Part shown: positions 25,411 to 34,963 of the stretch, piece after piece
How positions within the stretch are numbered: position 1 is the stretch's first letter
Layout: every line of letters starts with the position of its first letter
NCBI RefSeq assembly: GCF_000626675.1
Contig: NZ_CP006842.1
Coordinates: forward strand, 1,364,001 to 1,428,000
From: Corynebacterium glyciniphilum AJ 3170
Lineage (GTDB): Bacteria > Actinomycetota > Actinomycetes > Mycobacteriales > Mycobacteriaceae
Direction of reading: 5' to 3'
DNA: 64,000 bases
The notes under the pieces: generated by a model
Database searches by the model: none
What the model saw: the letters and a program-made list of their open reading frames with translations, nothing else
What the model was told of the DNA's origin: nothing
Made by a program: the position numbers and the translations under genes

Positions 25411-27543
25411 ATGTCTGAAACTGAGAACGTGACCGGCGACGAGAAAATGCCGGAAACCTCCCAGTCGTCAGTACCTCAGGAGAATCTGCACGAGGATGCC
25501 GCCTCCCCGGTCACGGGGTCGCCGGACCTCGGTGACGTAGTGGGCGCAGAGATTCCCGAGAGCACTGTGGACGGGGACGTCACCGAGAAGAACATCCGAA
25601 CAGAGAACGAGAAGACCGACGAGGACGCGGCCGACACCAACGGCTTCGATTCTTTGGGTCTACCGCAGAAGATCCTTGACGCCGTCGCAGGCGTCGGGTT
25701 CACCACGCCGTCGCCGATCCAGGCGTCCACCATTCCGCCCCTGATGGAGGGGCGGGACGTGGTGGGTCTGGCGCAGACGGGTACCGGCAAGACCGCAGCG
25801 TTCGCGCTGCCGGCCCTGTCGCGTCTTGATCCCCATCAGCGTACCCCGCAGGTCCTGGTCCTCGCCCCTACGCGAGAGCTCGCGCTGCAGGTCGCCGATT
25901 CCTTCGAGTCTTTCGCCAACCAGCTCGGCGGCATCAGCGTGCTGCCGATCTACGGTGGTGCCCCCTATGGTGCCCAGTTGTCGGGTCTCCGTCGTGGCGC
26001 ACACGTGGTGGTCGGCACGCCGGGGCGCGTGATCGATCACCTGGAGAAGGGCAGCCTGGACCTGTCTGGTCTGCGCTTCCTCGTCCTCGACGAGGCCGAC
26101 GAGATGCTCAACATGGGCTTCCAGGACGATGTCGAGCGTATTCTGTCCGACACTCCGGACAACCGCCAGGTCGCGCTGTTCTCGGCTACGATGCCGTCGG
26201 CGATCCGTCGTCTTTCCAAGCAGTACCTCAATGATGCTGCCGAGATTACCGTGAAGTCCACGCAGCGTACCGCGGAGAATATCGAACAGGACTACCTGTA
26301 CGTCACCTACCGCAACAAGCTCAATGCGCTGACCCGCATTCTTGAAGTCACGGACTTCGAGGCGATGATTCTCTTCGTCCGTACGAAGAACGACACCGAA
26401 GAGATCGCCGAGAAATTGCGCGAGCGCGGTTTTGATGCGGCCGCCATTAACGGCGACATTCCGCAGAACCAGCGTGAACGTACCGTCGACCAGCTGAAGG
26501 ACGGGCGTCTCGACATCCTGGTCGCCACCGATGTCGCTGCCCGCGGACTCGATGTTGAGCGCATCACCCATGTGTTCAACTACGACATTCCGCGCGATAC
26601 CGAGTCTTATGTCCACCGCATCGGCCGCACCGGACGTGCCGGCCGTCACGGACGTGCAATCCTGTTTGTCACCCCGCGTGAAGGACGCTTGCTCAAGAAC
26701 ATCGAGCGAGCGACCAAGTCCAAGCTCAACGAAATTGAGCTTCCCGGCGTCGACAAGGTCAACGAAGCGCGCAAGAACAAGTTCCACGCGTCGATCACCG
26801 AGGCCCGCAAGGGCAAGCAGGTCGATACGTTCCGCGAACTGATCTCGACCTACGCTGAAGAGAACGAGGTCGACCCCACGGAAATCGCTGCCGCACTTGC
26901 AGCGAAACTGCAGGGCAAGGAACCCCTCTACATGGAGGAGATCCAGGAGCCTCCGCGGCGGGAGCGTCGTGACCGCAATGACCGACAGGATCGTCGGGAC
27001 GGTTCTGAGGCGCAGTCCGGTGTTCACCGTCCCTTCAAGGAGCGGTTCAACAAGCAGGCACCCACGGTCACCGACCGTAACGGGAAGTCCTTGTCTGTGT
27101 ACCGGATCGGTGTCGGCCACCGTCAGCGCGTACGTCCCGGCGCGATTGTCGGAGCTCTCGCCAACGAGGGCAATATGAACTCCCGTGACTTCGGCCGGAT
27201 CAGCATCTTCTCCGAGCACTCCTTGGTTGAACTGCCGTCCGATCTGCCGAAGGAAGTCTTCGAGTCTCTCGACCAGACGCGCATTTCCGGCAAGCTGATC
27301 AACATCGAGCCCGATCCCGGCGCTCCGGCAGGCCACCCGGCCAGGCACCGCCAGGACGGGGATCGTGGCGGACACCGCGGCGGTGGACGTCCTCGTGGTG
27401 ACCGTGGTGAACGCGGAGGACGGGGTCGCAACGACCGAAACGACCGGGGCGGACGTTTCGACCGTGACCGGAGCGACCGCGATCGCGGCGACCGCGGTGG
27501 ACGAGGCAGCTACCGGGGTAACCGTGGAGCCCGCCGGGACTGA
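25411..27543 (+). CDS. deaD: DEAD-box RNA helicase (DeaD/CsdA type)
   Basis: ATP-dependent RNA helicase for ribosome assembly and RNA decay. The 710-residue protein has an acidic N-terminal extension of about 75 residues, then the Q motif, AQTGTGKTAAFALP, PTRELALQ, DEADEML, SAT and HRIGRTGRAGRHG. A DbpA-type RNA-binding domain follows (VYRIGVGHRQRVRPGAIVGAL; ISGKLINIEPD), and the tail is rich in Arg and Gly (residues about 650-710). The ATG at 25411 has GTGAGG upstream. Growth at low temperature or stress is the usual context of the family. Confidence 0.93.
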   Translation: MSETENVTGDEKMPETSQSSVPQENLHEDAASPVTGSPDLGDVVGAEIPESTVDGDVTEKNIRTENEKTDEDAADTNGFDSLGLPQKILDAVAGVGFTTPSPIQASTIPPLMEGRDVVGLAQTGTGKTAAFALPALSRLDPHQRTPQVLVLAPTRELALQVADSFESFANQLGGISVLPIYGGAPYGAQLSGLRRGAHVVVGTPGRVIDHLEKGSLDLSGLRFLVLDEADEMLNMGFQDDVERILSDTPDNRQVALFSATMPSAIRRLSKQYLNDAAEITVKSTQRTAENIEQDYLYVTYRNKLNALTRILEVTDFEAMILFVRTKNDTEEIAEKLRERGFDAAAINGDIPQNQRERTVDQLKDGRLDILVATDVAARGLDVERITHVFNYDIPRDTESYVHRIGRTGRAGRHGRAILFVTPREGRLLKNIERATKSKLNEIELPGVDKVNEARKNKFHASITEARKGKQVDTFRELISTYAEENEVDPTEIAAALAAKLQGKEPLYMEEIQEPPRRERRDRNDRQDRRDGSEAQSGVHRPFKERFNKQAPTVTDRNGKSLSVYRIGVGHRQRVRPGAIVGALANEGNMNSRDFGRISIFSEHSLVELPSDLPKEVFESLDQTRISGKLINIEPDPGAPAGHPARHRQDGDRGGHRGGGRPRGDRGERGGRGRNDRNDRGGRFDRDRSDRDRGDRGGRGSYRGNRGARRD

Positions 27544-27558
27544 CCACGAGACAGGTGA

Positions 27559-27587
27559 GGGTGTGACCGTTAGTGACGGTCACACCC
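27559..27587. terminator. Hairpin after deaD
   Basis: A 12-bp perfect inverted repeat (27559-27570 and 27576-27587) with a five-base loop begins 16 bp after the deaD stop. It overlaps the end of the convergent nuclease gene, so it may serve both strands. Confidence 0.65.
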
Positions 27588-28293
27588 CGCACGCCCGTCT
27601 TGCGGTCTCACCGTCAGCGTTGCTGACGGTGAGTTGGTAACGCAGGCATACAGCGAGATATCTCGCAGCATAAGCACAGCCGGCTTCCGAAGGGGAGCCG
27701 GCTTTCGCTGTCGGGGGCAGCCATTCTCCCAAACTCCCGTCGCTCTTGGCCTGGTTGACCGTGCCCGCCACGGCGAGCAGGTTCAGTTCGAGGTCATTGG
27801 CGAAAGCGACGCGGACTGCGCGGGGCCATGCCCACGCCCCGTGGTCCCAACCGGCGGACAAGGGAACCACGTGGTCGATCTCCACGTCGGACGGTACGAT
27901 CTGGTCACCGGTGTAGACGTCCGTGATGTTGCCGAGGGCAGAGGGGCAGGAGCCATCATCGGCGCGGGACCGGTCCGGGAAGACCTGCAACATGACGACG
28001 GTTCGCGTAGTGCACTGTGCACCGGACTGCTCTTCGGGACCGCCGCCTGGTTCTGTCCACCATTGCTGTGACCATCCGCCGAACTGTTCGCGTGAGTACC
28101 CGAGGACATGGGTACGTCGGGGGACGGTGGTGAGGTGCTCCAGCGACTGCGCGACCGTGGCTTGGTCAGCTGCCGATGGCGCTTCTGTTCCGCTGTCCGT
28201 GTACCAGTGGATTGCGGTCCCGACGGAGAGCATCACCACCAGCGCGACAGCGAAAGGCGTTGGGAAGGACGAAACCGGCCGGGGGAGTCTCAT
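27580..28293 (-). CDS. Secreted HNH (DUF1524-type) nuclease
   Basis: The 237-residue protein has an N-terminal hydrophobic helix (FAVALVVMLSVGTAIHW), a signal peptide or anchor, followed by an extracytoplasmic domain. It contains the motif EIDHVVPLSAGWDHGAW and NDLELNLLAV, the HNH core of the secreted DUF1524/GmrSD-C-like nucleases common in Actinobacteria. Four or more cysteines could form disulfides outside the cell. A role in DNA scavenging or defence outside the cell is plausible but unproven. The ATG sits in the loop of the hairpin that follows putP, an odd place for a start. Confidence 0.82.
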   Translation of the reverse strand: MRLPRPVSSFPTPFAVALVVMLSVGTAIHWYTDSGTEAPSAADQATVAQSLEHLTTVPRRTHVLGYSREQFGGWSQQWWTEPGGGPEEQSGAQCTTRTVVMLQVFPDRSRADDGSCPSALGNITDVYTGDQIVPSDVEIDHVVPLSAGWDHGAWAWPRAVRVAFANDLELNLLAVAGTVNQAKSDGSLGEWLPPTAKAGSPSEAGCAYAARYLAVCLRYQLTVSNADGETARRACGV

Positions 28294-28320
28294 AAAATAG
28301 AGAGACTCTCCCGGCCGGTT
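28273..28320. terminator. Large hairpin after putP, containing the nuclease start
   Basis: Arms 28273-28291 and 28302-28320 pair at 18 of 19 positions around a ten-base A/T loop. It lies 34 bp after the putP stop. On the minus strand the loop reads TCTATTTTAT, and the start ATG of the next gene is formed there. Confidence 0.75.
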
Positions 28321-28353
28321 CAGGGGTTCCCCCTCCCCGTCAGATCTTCACTG

Positions 28354-29982
28354 TCAGATCTTGCCCTGGGAAGATTCGGCATCGACCTTGTCGCGGACCG
28401 CGTCAAGGTCAGCGTCGCTGTCACCCACGGTGAGCTGGGCGAAGCGCACTGCTTCGTCGAACTCGTCGGTGATCTCCTTGCTCGGGGCCTTCGTGGCAAG
28501 CGTGACGATGACCATGAGGATGACGTTGAGGGCAACGCCCGGGATCATTTCATACAGACCGAACGGCTTGTCCATGACACCGAACTGCGGCAGCCCGCCC
28601 CAGATGAAGGCGACGAGGGCACCGGCGATCATGCCCGCTGCCGCGCCCTGGGCGTTGAGCCGTTTCCAGTAGAGCGAGGCCACGACGACCGGGCCGAACG
28701 CGGCGCCGAAGCCCGCCCAGGCGAACTCCACCAGTCCGAGGATCGCGGAGTCTGGATCCAGTGCAATCAGAGCCGCGATGACCGCCACGATGATGACCAT
28801 GACCCGGGACAGGTTCTTCAACAGCGTGTCCGAGGCGTTCTTGTTGATCATGCCGGCGTAGATGTCCTCGACAAGTGCGGAGGCGACCACCAGCAGCTGG
28901 GAGGACACGGTGGACATGATGGCGGCCAGAACGGCGGTGAGGATCAGTCCGGCGACCAGCGGGTGGAAGAGGACCTTCGCCATGTCGAGGAAGTTGGTCT
29001 CGTAGTTGGCGGTGTCGGAGAAGAAGGCCTGACCGTTTTCGGCGAAGAATGCGGGAGCGGTCATGGCGATGAACACTGCACCGACCAGGCACAGGAACAT
29101 CCAGGTCACGCCGTAGCGACGACCGGCGACGGCGTCGGCGGGCTTGCGCATCGCCATGAAGCGGACGACGATGTGCGGCTGCCCGAAGTATCCCAGGCCC
29201 CACGCGAGGTTCGAGATGATGATGATGAACGCAGCCCAGGCTGTGGTGTCATTGAACTGGAACAGGTTGTAGAAGTTCGAGTTCGCGCCGATCATGTTTG
29301 CGACATCGCCGTAGGCGTTGTCGAGCTGGAACGTGAAGATGTCACCGGGGTTGTCCAACGAGATGATGGCGAACACCGGCACCAGGATCAGCGCCAGGAA
29401 CATCATCGAGCCCTGCACCACGTCCGTGTAGGACACCGCGAGGAAGCCACCGACGAAGGTGTAGACCACCGTGACAGCACCGATGATCAGCAGCCCGGTG
29501 AGGTAGTCACCGTCGAAGCTGGACTGGAAGTAACGGCCGCCGGCAACCATGCCGGAGGAGACGTAGAAGGTGAAGAACACCAAGATGATGATGCCCGCGA
29601 CCACGCGCAGGGTGTGGCTGTGGTCGCGCAGCCGGTTCTCAAAGAACGAGGGGACCGTGATGGAGTTGTTGGAGACCTCCGTGTAACTACGCAGACGGGG
29701 AGCCACCAGCTTCCAGTTGAGCCAGCAGCCGACCAGGAGGCCGACTGCCATCCAGATCTCGGAGAAACCGGACATGAACAGTGCTCCGGGCAGGCCCATG
29801 AGCAGCCAGCCGGACATGTCGGACGCGCCGGCGGACAGTGCTGCGACGAACGGGTGGAGACCGCGGCCTCCGACCATGTAGTCCTCATATTTATCTGTCT
29901 TGGTGAAACTCCAGATGCCGATGCCGAGCATCACAGCCAGATAGATCACCATGGCGATAATGAACCATGTTTGTTCACTCAC
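28354..29982 (-). CDS. putP: Sodium/proline symporter
   Basis: Sodium-coupled proline uptake protein of the SSS family. The 542-residue protein has 13 likely helices, and the sodium-binding segments MVGGRGLHPFVAALSAGASD and GWLLMGLPGALFMSG near the N terminus, as in E. coli and C. glutamicum PutP. The GTG start (MSEQTWF) has GGAGG 8 bp upstream. The upstream leader holds an 8-bp hairpin. ProP-like transport is encoded just upstream on the same strand, so proline use and osmoprotection are clustered. Confidence 0.93.
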   Translation of the reverse strand: MSEQTWFIIAMVIYLAVMLGIGIWSFTKTDKYEDYMVGGRGLHPFVAALSAGASDMSGWLLMGLPGALFMSGFSEIWMAVGLLVGCWLNWKLVAPRLRSYTEVSNNSITVPSFFENRLRDHSHTLRVVAGIIILVFFTFYVSSGMVAGGRYFQSSFDGDYLTGLLIIGAVTVVYTFVGGFLAVSYTDVVQGSMMFLALILVPVFAIISLDNPGDIFTFQLDNAYGDVANMIGANSNFYNLFQFNDTTAWAAFIIIISNLAWGLGYFGQPHIVVRFMAMRKPADAVAGRRYGVTWMFLCLVGAVFIAMTAPAFFAENGQAFFSDTANYETNFLDMAKVLFHPLVAGLILTAVLAAIMSTVSSQLLVVASALVEDIYAGMINKNASDTLLKNLSRVMVIIVAVIAALIALDPDSAILGLVEFAWAGFGAAFGPVVVASLYWKRLNAQGAAAGMIAGALVAFIWGGLPQFGVMDKPFGLYEMIPGVALNVILMVIVTLATKAPSKEITDEFDEAVRFAQLTVGDSDADLDAVRDKVDAESSQGKI

Positions 29983-30034
29983 CGTGGGCCTCCTTGGGGG
30001 GTCGTAGTGGTCGCTTGGTCAACAATCAGTTACG

Positions 30035-30057
30035 GCCGTCTCCGGAAAAGAGACGGC
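30035..30057 (-). promoter_or_regulatory. Hairpin in the putP-proP intergenic region
   Basis: GCCGTCTC and GAGACGGC pair around a seven-base loop, 53-75 bp before the putP start and 116 bp after the proP stop. It could end the proP transcript or be part of the putP leader; no T-run follows. Confidence 0.4.
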
Positions 30058-30172
30058 GACACTGCAAGGTTTCCATGTCCGCGGCCTGAATACCAGCCGA
30101 CTGGCGAATAACGCCCACATACTTGCCAGGTTTTTCCAAGGATTGCTGGTGCGGCCGTACCGCCCCGTCTCG

Positions 30173-31651
30173 TCAGCGGGAGTGTTGGTCAATCGGCATG
30201 GTGTCGAGATCGTACTTGTCGTTGGCGTCGAGGGTCTTGAGCACGTTCTGGATCTCGTGTTCGTGGTCGACCGTGGGCATGGATCCCAGAAGGTTGTGTC
30301 CGGCAGTCTCTTTCATGCAGTACACGCCAATGCCGCCGACGAGGCAGGCGAACATGATGTAGTACGCGCCGGCAAGGTCAGAGCCGATGGCAGATTGGAG
30401 TGCACTGATGACGAAGCCGGTGGTTCCACCGAAGAGGGCGACGGCGATATTGAACATCAGTCCCATCGCCGTATAGCGACTCTCGGTGGGGAACAGTGAC
30501 GGCAGTGCGGAGGCCTGGATCGAGACCTGGAACATCATGATGATCCCGACGATCATCAACCCCGCCAGAGTGGACCAGACGTGTCCCATCATCATCAACA
30601 GAAATGCCGGTATCGCCGTCAGCAGGCCCAGTGCACACCCCGTCAGCATCACCGGTCGCCGCCCGACCCGGTCGGAAATCATTCCGAAGACCGGCAGGCA
30701 CAGGGAGACGATCAGCAGGACGGGTACCAGCAGAGCATTGCCGTGGAGAGTGTCATATCCCAGTGACTCGGTGAGATAGGTCGGCATGTAGGTGGTCAAC
30801 GCGTACCCGACCACTTGTGCACACATGACCAGGGCCGCTCCAATGAGCATCTGCGGCCAGAAGCGTCGGAGCAGGTAGCGGATCTGGGCGACCATGCCCT
30901 GGCTTGGAGCGGGTACGCCGGACGCGATCGCAGCATCGGCTTGTCGCTGAGAAGCATCTTGGGACGCCTCGAAGGTGTGGGATTCCTTGATCCGCGAACG
31001 CATGTACACCCCGACCAGTCCCAGTGGCAGCGCCAGCAGGAACGGGATTCGCCAACCCCAGCTCTCCATCTGCGGGTCGTCGGTGAGCACCTCGATCATC
31101 GTCACCAGGAGCGCGGCAGCGGCGAAACCGAGATAGGAGCCGAGGTCGAGGAACGAGCCCCAGAAGCCGCGTCTGCGGTCGGAGGAGTACTCGGCGATGA
31201 AGGTGGCAGCGCCCGCATACTCTCCACCGGTAGAGAAGCCTTGCACGAACTTCAGTAGCACCAGCAGGATCGGCGCAGCGACGCCGATGTGCGCGTAGGT
31301 CGGCAGTACACCGATCAGAGCAGTGCCGAGCGACATCATGACGATCGTGAAAGCCAGGATTTTGCGGCGTCCGATCCGATCTCCCAATGGTCCTAGGATC
31401 AGTCCGCCGAGAGGTCGCACGAGGAAGGTGACGGCGAGTGTGGCGAAGCTTGCCAGACCGCCCCACGGGTCGGGGAGCGGAAAGAAATTGAGAGTGATGT
31501 AGGTCATCACGTAGGCGAACACGCCAATGTCGAACCATTCCATGAAATTGCCCAGCAGTGTCGCGCGCAGGGCCTTCTTCATTTCGTCCTGGTCGACCAC
31601 GTGTATGTCGGCTTCCGTCAGGCGACCGGCCGGTGCCGTAGTCTTGCTCAT
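30173..31651 (-). CDS. proP: MFS proline/betaine transporter, ProP type
   Basis: Proton-coupled osmolyte carrier of the metabolite:H+ symporter family. The 492-residue protein has 12 helices. LLGNFMEWFDIGVFAYV is typical of the ProP/KgtP group, and GPLGDRIGRRKILAF is the MFS loop motif. The ATG giving MSKTTAPAGR is used; a GTG one codon earlier is possible. A palindrome between its -35 and -10 boxes suggests transcriptional control. ProP of C. glutamicum imports proline and ectoine; the substrate here is inferred from similarity. It is divergent from the helicase cassette. Confidence 0.88.
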   Translation of the reverse strand: MSKTTAPAGRLTEADIHVVDQDEMKKALRATLLGNFMEWFDIGVFAYVMTYITLNFFPLPDPWGGLASFATLAVTFLVRPLGGLILGPLGDRIGRRKILAFTIVMMSLGTALIGVLPTYAHIGVAAPILLVLLKFVQGFSTGGEYAGAATFIAEYSSDRRRGFWGSFLDLGSYLGFAAAALLVTMIEVLTDDPQMESWGWRIPFLLALPLGLVGVYMRSRIKESHTFEASQDASQRQADAAIASGVPAPSQGMVAQIRYLLRRFWPQMLIGAALVMCAQVVGYALTTYMPTYLTESLGYDTLHGNALLVPVLLIVSLCLPVFGMISDRVGRRPVMLTGCALGLLTAIPAFLLMMMGHVWSTLAGLMIVGIIMMFQVSIQASALPSLFPTESRYTAMGLMFNIAVALFGGTTGFVISALQSAIGSDLAGAYYIMFACLVGGIGVYCMKETAGHNLLGSMPTVDHEHEIQNVLKTLDANDKYDLDTMPIDQHSR

Positions 31652-31714
31652 CACTTCACGTCCTTAGGTATGCGGATGTCTGAGCATAGACCAGAAAGCG
31701 TGACGGACCTACCA

Positions 31715-31746
31715 ACTATAGATAATGTTAATTATCTCTATGTCAA
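31715..31746 (-). promoter_or_regulatory. proP promoter with operator-like palindrome
   Basis: On the minus strand TTGACA (31746-31741) is followed 16 bp later by TATCTA, or 20 bp later by TATAGT. AGATAAT-N4-ATTATCT (31720-31737) fills the spacer. This AT-rich palindrome between the boxes is the classic place for a repressor. Confidence 0.6.
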
Positions 31747-31810
31747 CGATAAGGCTGCGTGCGACCGTTCGGTGTCGTTGCGCGTCCGGTCCGCGTGGTA
31801 CACAAGGAGG

Positions 31811-34800
31811 GTGACTGAGCATCAGGTACATTTGCTGTGGCTGACGGGCCGCGGCCTCCATGTCTGGGCCGAACGGACGGACGGGCACACCGCCGTCGTC
31901 GATGCCTCCGACATTCCGGACGGTGGCCTTCCGGGGCCGCTGCATTCACTGATGCTGTCTCGCCCGCTGCGGCGTCGTGAGGGCATCCGTGTAGCGACGC
32001 CGAAAGGCCGCCTTCTTTCACTGGATCTGCCGACGCAGGCACACACCCCTGACCAGGCTCTGACGGTACTGGGCAGGCTGTCACACTATCTCAGGTCGAC
32101 GGGGGCCGTCGTCCCGGCGGGCGGAAGCGGGCTGAGTCCGGAGGCGTTGTGGCTCATCCGTCTCTACGATCTTCTGCTGGATGCGGTCCACGCGGGGCGG
32201 GTGATGATGAAGATGCAGTTCACCGATGGACAGTGGTATCCCACCTGGTGCCTGTCCTCCAGCGGTGCGCATAACCGTGCGTTACGGGAGATTCAGGCGT
32301 CAGCACCGGCGGTACTCACTCTCAACGGCGGTCCCGATGTGTTGCTGCGTGCTGCCGATGAGCTGGTGCACTGGATGTGCGTGCGGTTGCTGCAGGACCG
32401 GGAGGAGGTGATCGGGGGTGTGCCGGAGAACCACTTCGTCTCCTCGTTGTTCACCGGGGACGCCGATGCACGCGCGAACCCTGTGACGGCAGAAGCCCTC
32501 AACACCTGGCGCGCTTCGGCGCAGGAAGCGTCGACCAGGATGGTGCTCTCCCTGGAGGAGCCCGATTCGCTCGCGGGGGCGGTATCAGGCGGCACTGGCA
32601 CCGCTGAGGTTGACAGCGCTGAGCCACGGTGGCGTCTAGAGGTCAGGATGTCCGTCGATGACGGCGCCGCCGAGCCTGTTTCCGCGGCCGAAGCGACGGA
32701 GTCACGGAGGCGCTCCCTCCGCGAGGGCCTGGACCGCGCTTACCGTGCCTGGCCTGAGCTCAGGCAGCTAGCTTCAGCTGTCGAAGCGTGGCTCCGGACA
32801 AACGTCTGGTTTCCTCCCGCTGCCTCGTTGACGGGACGCCCGGAGAAGGACCGGGTCGTGTACCTCGCTTTGACCACGGATCAGGTGGAGAGATTTCTGG
32901 TTGACGGTGCGAAAGCGCTCACCGCCGGTGGTATCGAAGTCCTGGTACCGCGGGCGTGGTCGGCGGTACGCCCGGAGATGCGGGTGAAAGTTACTCCGGT
33001 CGGTGAAGGGCCGGGGTCGGGGAAGCTGGGCCTGGAACAGGTCCTGTCCTTCGACTGGTCGGTGTCCGTGGACGGAGAGCCACTCAGTGCATCGGCGATG
33101 TCCGCCTTGATGACCACGGCGTCGTCACTTGTCGAGATCCAGGGCCGCTATGTCCGGCTGGATCCGCGTTCTCTCGGGGTGGCCCGCAGCTACTTCGCGA
33201 AGCTCCGTGAGGCAGAAGCCGACGACGGAACTGCCCGGATCACCCTCGCCGATCTCGTTGACGCTGAGCTGGCTTCTGTCGCCGACGGGGGACAACAAGC
33301 GGAGGCAGGGGACATCACCGTGGACGCCGACGGTTGGTTGGCGCAGATGGTTCGTTCGTTCTTCCCTGCTCCTGGAGAGGAGGGGCAGCGTCCGGCGATC
33401 GCACCGCCGGAGATCATCGAGGTGCCCTCATCTGTGCGAACGCAGTTGCGTGATCACCAACGTCGGGGCTTGAACTGGTTGGTGTGGATGTACCGGCACC
33501 GGATCGGGGCAATTCTCGCCGACGACATGGGCCTTGGTAAAACCCTCCAGGTCCTCAGCCTCCTTGCCTGGGAGCGGGAGGCGGGTGACTGCGACGGGCC
33601 GACGCTGGTCATCGCTCCAACGTCTGTCCTGGACACGTGGCAGAGCGAGGTGGCACGACACGTCCCCACACTGAGCGTGCTCGTTGACCACGGTGGAAAG
33701 AAGGTCGCCGCCGCGGAGTTCGCGGAGAAGGCACACGTGTCCGATATCGTGCTGACAACCTACGGCACGGTGGGGCGCAACCCTGACAGATACTCCGATC
33801 TCGTCTGGGGGCGGGTTGTCGTCGATGAGGCACAGAACATCAAGAACCCCGGAACAGTCCAGAGCAAAGCAGTCCGTGCGATCAGGGCGGGCCACCACCT
33901 GGCGTTGACGGGCACCCCGGTAGAGAACCGGCTCGCTGAGCTTCACTCGATCCTTGATTTCTGTAATCCCGGTCTCCTCGGTAGTGCGCAGGCATTTCAG
34001 AATCGCTTGGCGATCCCCATTGAGCGATACCAGGACAGTGAGTTGATGGACCGGCTGCGCCGGCTCGTCGAGCCCTTCATTCTCAGGCGGGTCAAGAACG
34101 ACGAATCCATGGGCCTGAATCTTCCTGAAAAGCGGGAAGTGATTGACACTGTCCCGTTGACCGAGGAACAGGCGGCACTGTACGAGGCCTATACGAACAG
34201 TCTTGAACAGCGGATCGCTGAGGCTGAAGGTAAGGGTCGCAGTGGCATCATTCTCGGAGCCTTGGTGAGGATCAAACAGATCTGCAATCATCCGGCCCAT
34301 TTCTCGGGTGACGGGTCAGGACTCCTGAGGAACGGACGGCACCGGTCCAAGAAGGTCGAGCGGCTGTTCGAGATCGTCGAGGACGCACTGGACCGGGACC
34401 GCAAGGTCCTGGTCTTCACCCAGTTCCCCTCCTTCGGGGAGATGCTCGTCCCCGAACTCCAACGGCAGTTCGGGGCCCTCGACGACGGTGTTCCTGTCCT
34501 CCACGGCGGACTCAGCAGATCGGCTCGGTCAGCCATCGTCGATGACTTCCAGTCCGACAGTGGACCTAAGGTCATGATTCTGTCGACCCGCGCGGGGGGA
34601 ACTGGAATCACCCTCACTCGAGCCAGCGTGGTCGTCCACATCGACAGGTGGTGGAATCCTGCTGTCGAAGACCAGGCTACCGATCGTGCCTACCGTATCG
34701 GTCAGGGCAGAGATGTGACGGTCCACAAACTGGTCACCACCGGTACCCTGGATGAGCGGATCAATGACATCCTCAGTTCGAAGCGGGAACTGGCCGGTGA

Positions 34801-34963
34801 CATCGTCACCAGTGGTGAAGGGTGGATCGCCAGCCTGGATGATCACGACCTGGCCGAACTTTGGCAGCTCAACCGGTCAACCGTCGCCAGGGAGACTGCA
34901 GGAAGCGACAGGGCGGCACCGGTGGTGCACCACGGAGAGAGGAAGGGGGACAATAATGGGTGA
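31811..34963 (+). CDS. HelZ-type SNF2 family helicase
   Basis: Swi2/Snf2-family ATPase of 1050 residues, similar to mycobacterial HelZ (Rv2101). The N-terminal half includes the SNF2-associated domain (SFDWSVSVDGEPLS around residue 410). The motor starts with LRDHQRRGLNWLVWM and has LADDMGLGKTLQ (about 568-579), VVDEAQNIKNP, LALTGTPVENRL and the C-lobe STRAGGTGITLT with RAYRIGQ. It probably translocates on double-stranded DNA. The GTG at 31811 is placed right after AAGGAGG with almost no spacing; upstream GTG or ATG codons are alternatives. It overlaps the next gene by 8 bp (ATGGGTGA). Confidence 0.88.
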   Translation: MTEHQVHLLWLTGRGLHVWAERTDGHTAVVDASDIPDGGLPGPLHSLMLSRPLRRREGIRVATPKGRLLSLDLPTQAHTPDQALTVLGRLSHYLRSTGAVVPAGGSGLSPEALWLIRLYDLLLDAVHAGRVMMKMQFTDGQWYPTWCLSSSGAHNRALREIQASAPAVLTLNGGPDVLLRAADELVHWMCVRLLQDREEVIGGVPENHFVSSLFTGDADARANPVTAEALNTWRASAQEASTRMVLSLEEPDSLAGAVSGGTGTAEVDSAEPRWRLEVRMSVDDGAAEPVSAAEATESRRRSLREGLDRAYRAWPELRQLASAVEAWLRTNVWFPPAASLTGRPEKDRVVYLALTTDQVERFLVDGAKALTAGGIEVLVPRAWSAVRPEMRVKVTPVGEGPGSGKLGLEQVLSFDWSVSVDGEPLSASAMSALMTTASSLVEIQGRYVRLDPRSLGVARSYFAKLREAEADDGTARITLADLVDAELASVADGGQQAEAGDITVDADGWLAQMVRSFFPAPGEEGQRPAIAPPEIIEVPSSVRTQLRDHQRRGLNWLVWMYRHRIGAILADDMGLGKTLQVLSLLAWEREAGDCDGPTLVIAPTSVLDTWQSEVARHVPTLSVLVDHGGKKVAAAEFAEKAHVSDIVLTTYGTVGRNPDRYSDLVWGRVVVDEAQNIKNPGTVQSKAVRAIRAGHHLALTGTPVENRLAELHSILDFCNPGLLGSAQAFQNRLAIPIERYQDSELMDRLRRLVEPFILRRVKNDESMGLNLPEKREVIDTVPLTEEQAALYEAYTNSLEQRIAEAEGKGRSGIILGALVRIKQICNHPAHFSGDGSGLLRNGRHRSKKVERLFEIVEDALDRDRKVLVFTQFPSFGEMLVPELQRQFGALDDGVPVLHGGLSRSARSAIVDDFQSDSGPKVMILSTRAGGTGITLTRASVVVHIDRWWNPAVEDQATDRAYRIGQGRDVTVHKLVTTGTLDERINDILSSKRELAGDIVTSGEGWIASLDDHDLAELWQLNRSTVARETAGSDRAAPVVHHGERKGDNNG

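Noticed and set aside
28108..30111. 667-codon plus-strand frame opposite putP and the nuclease
   Set aside because: Low-complexity His/Asp/Glu/Arg-rich sequence, typical of the shadow of hydrophobic genes.
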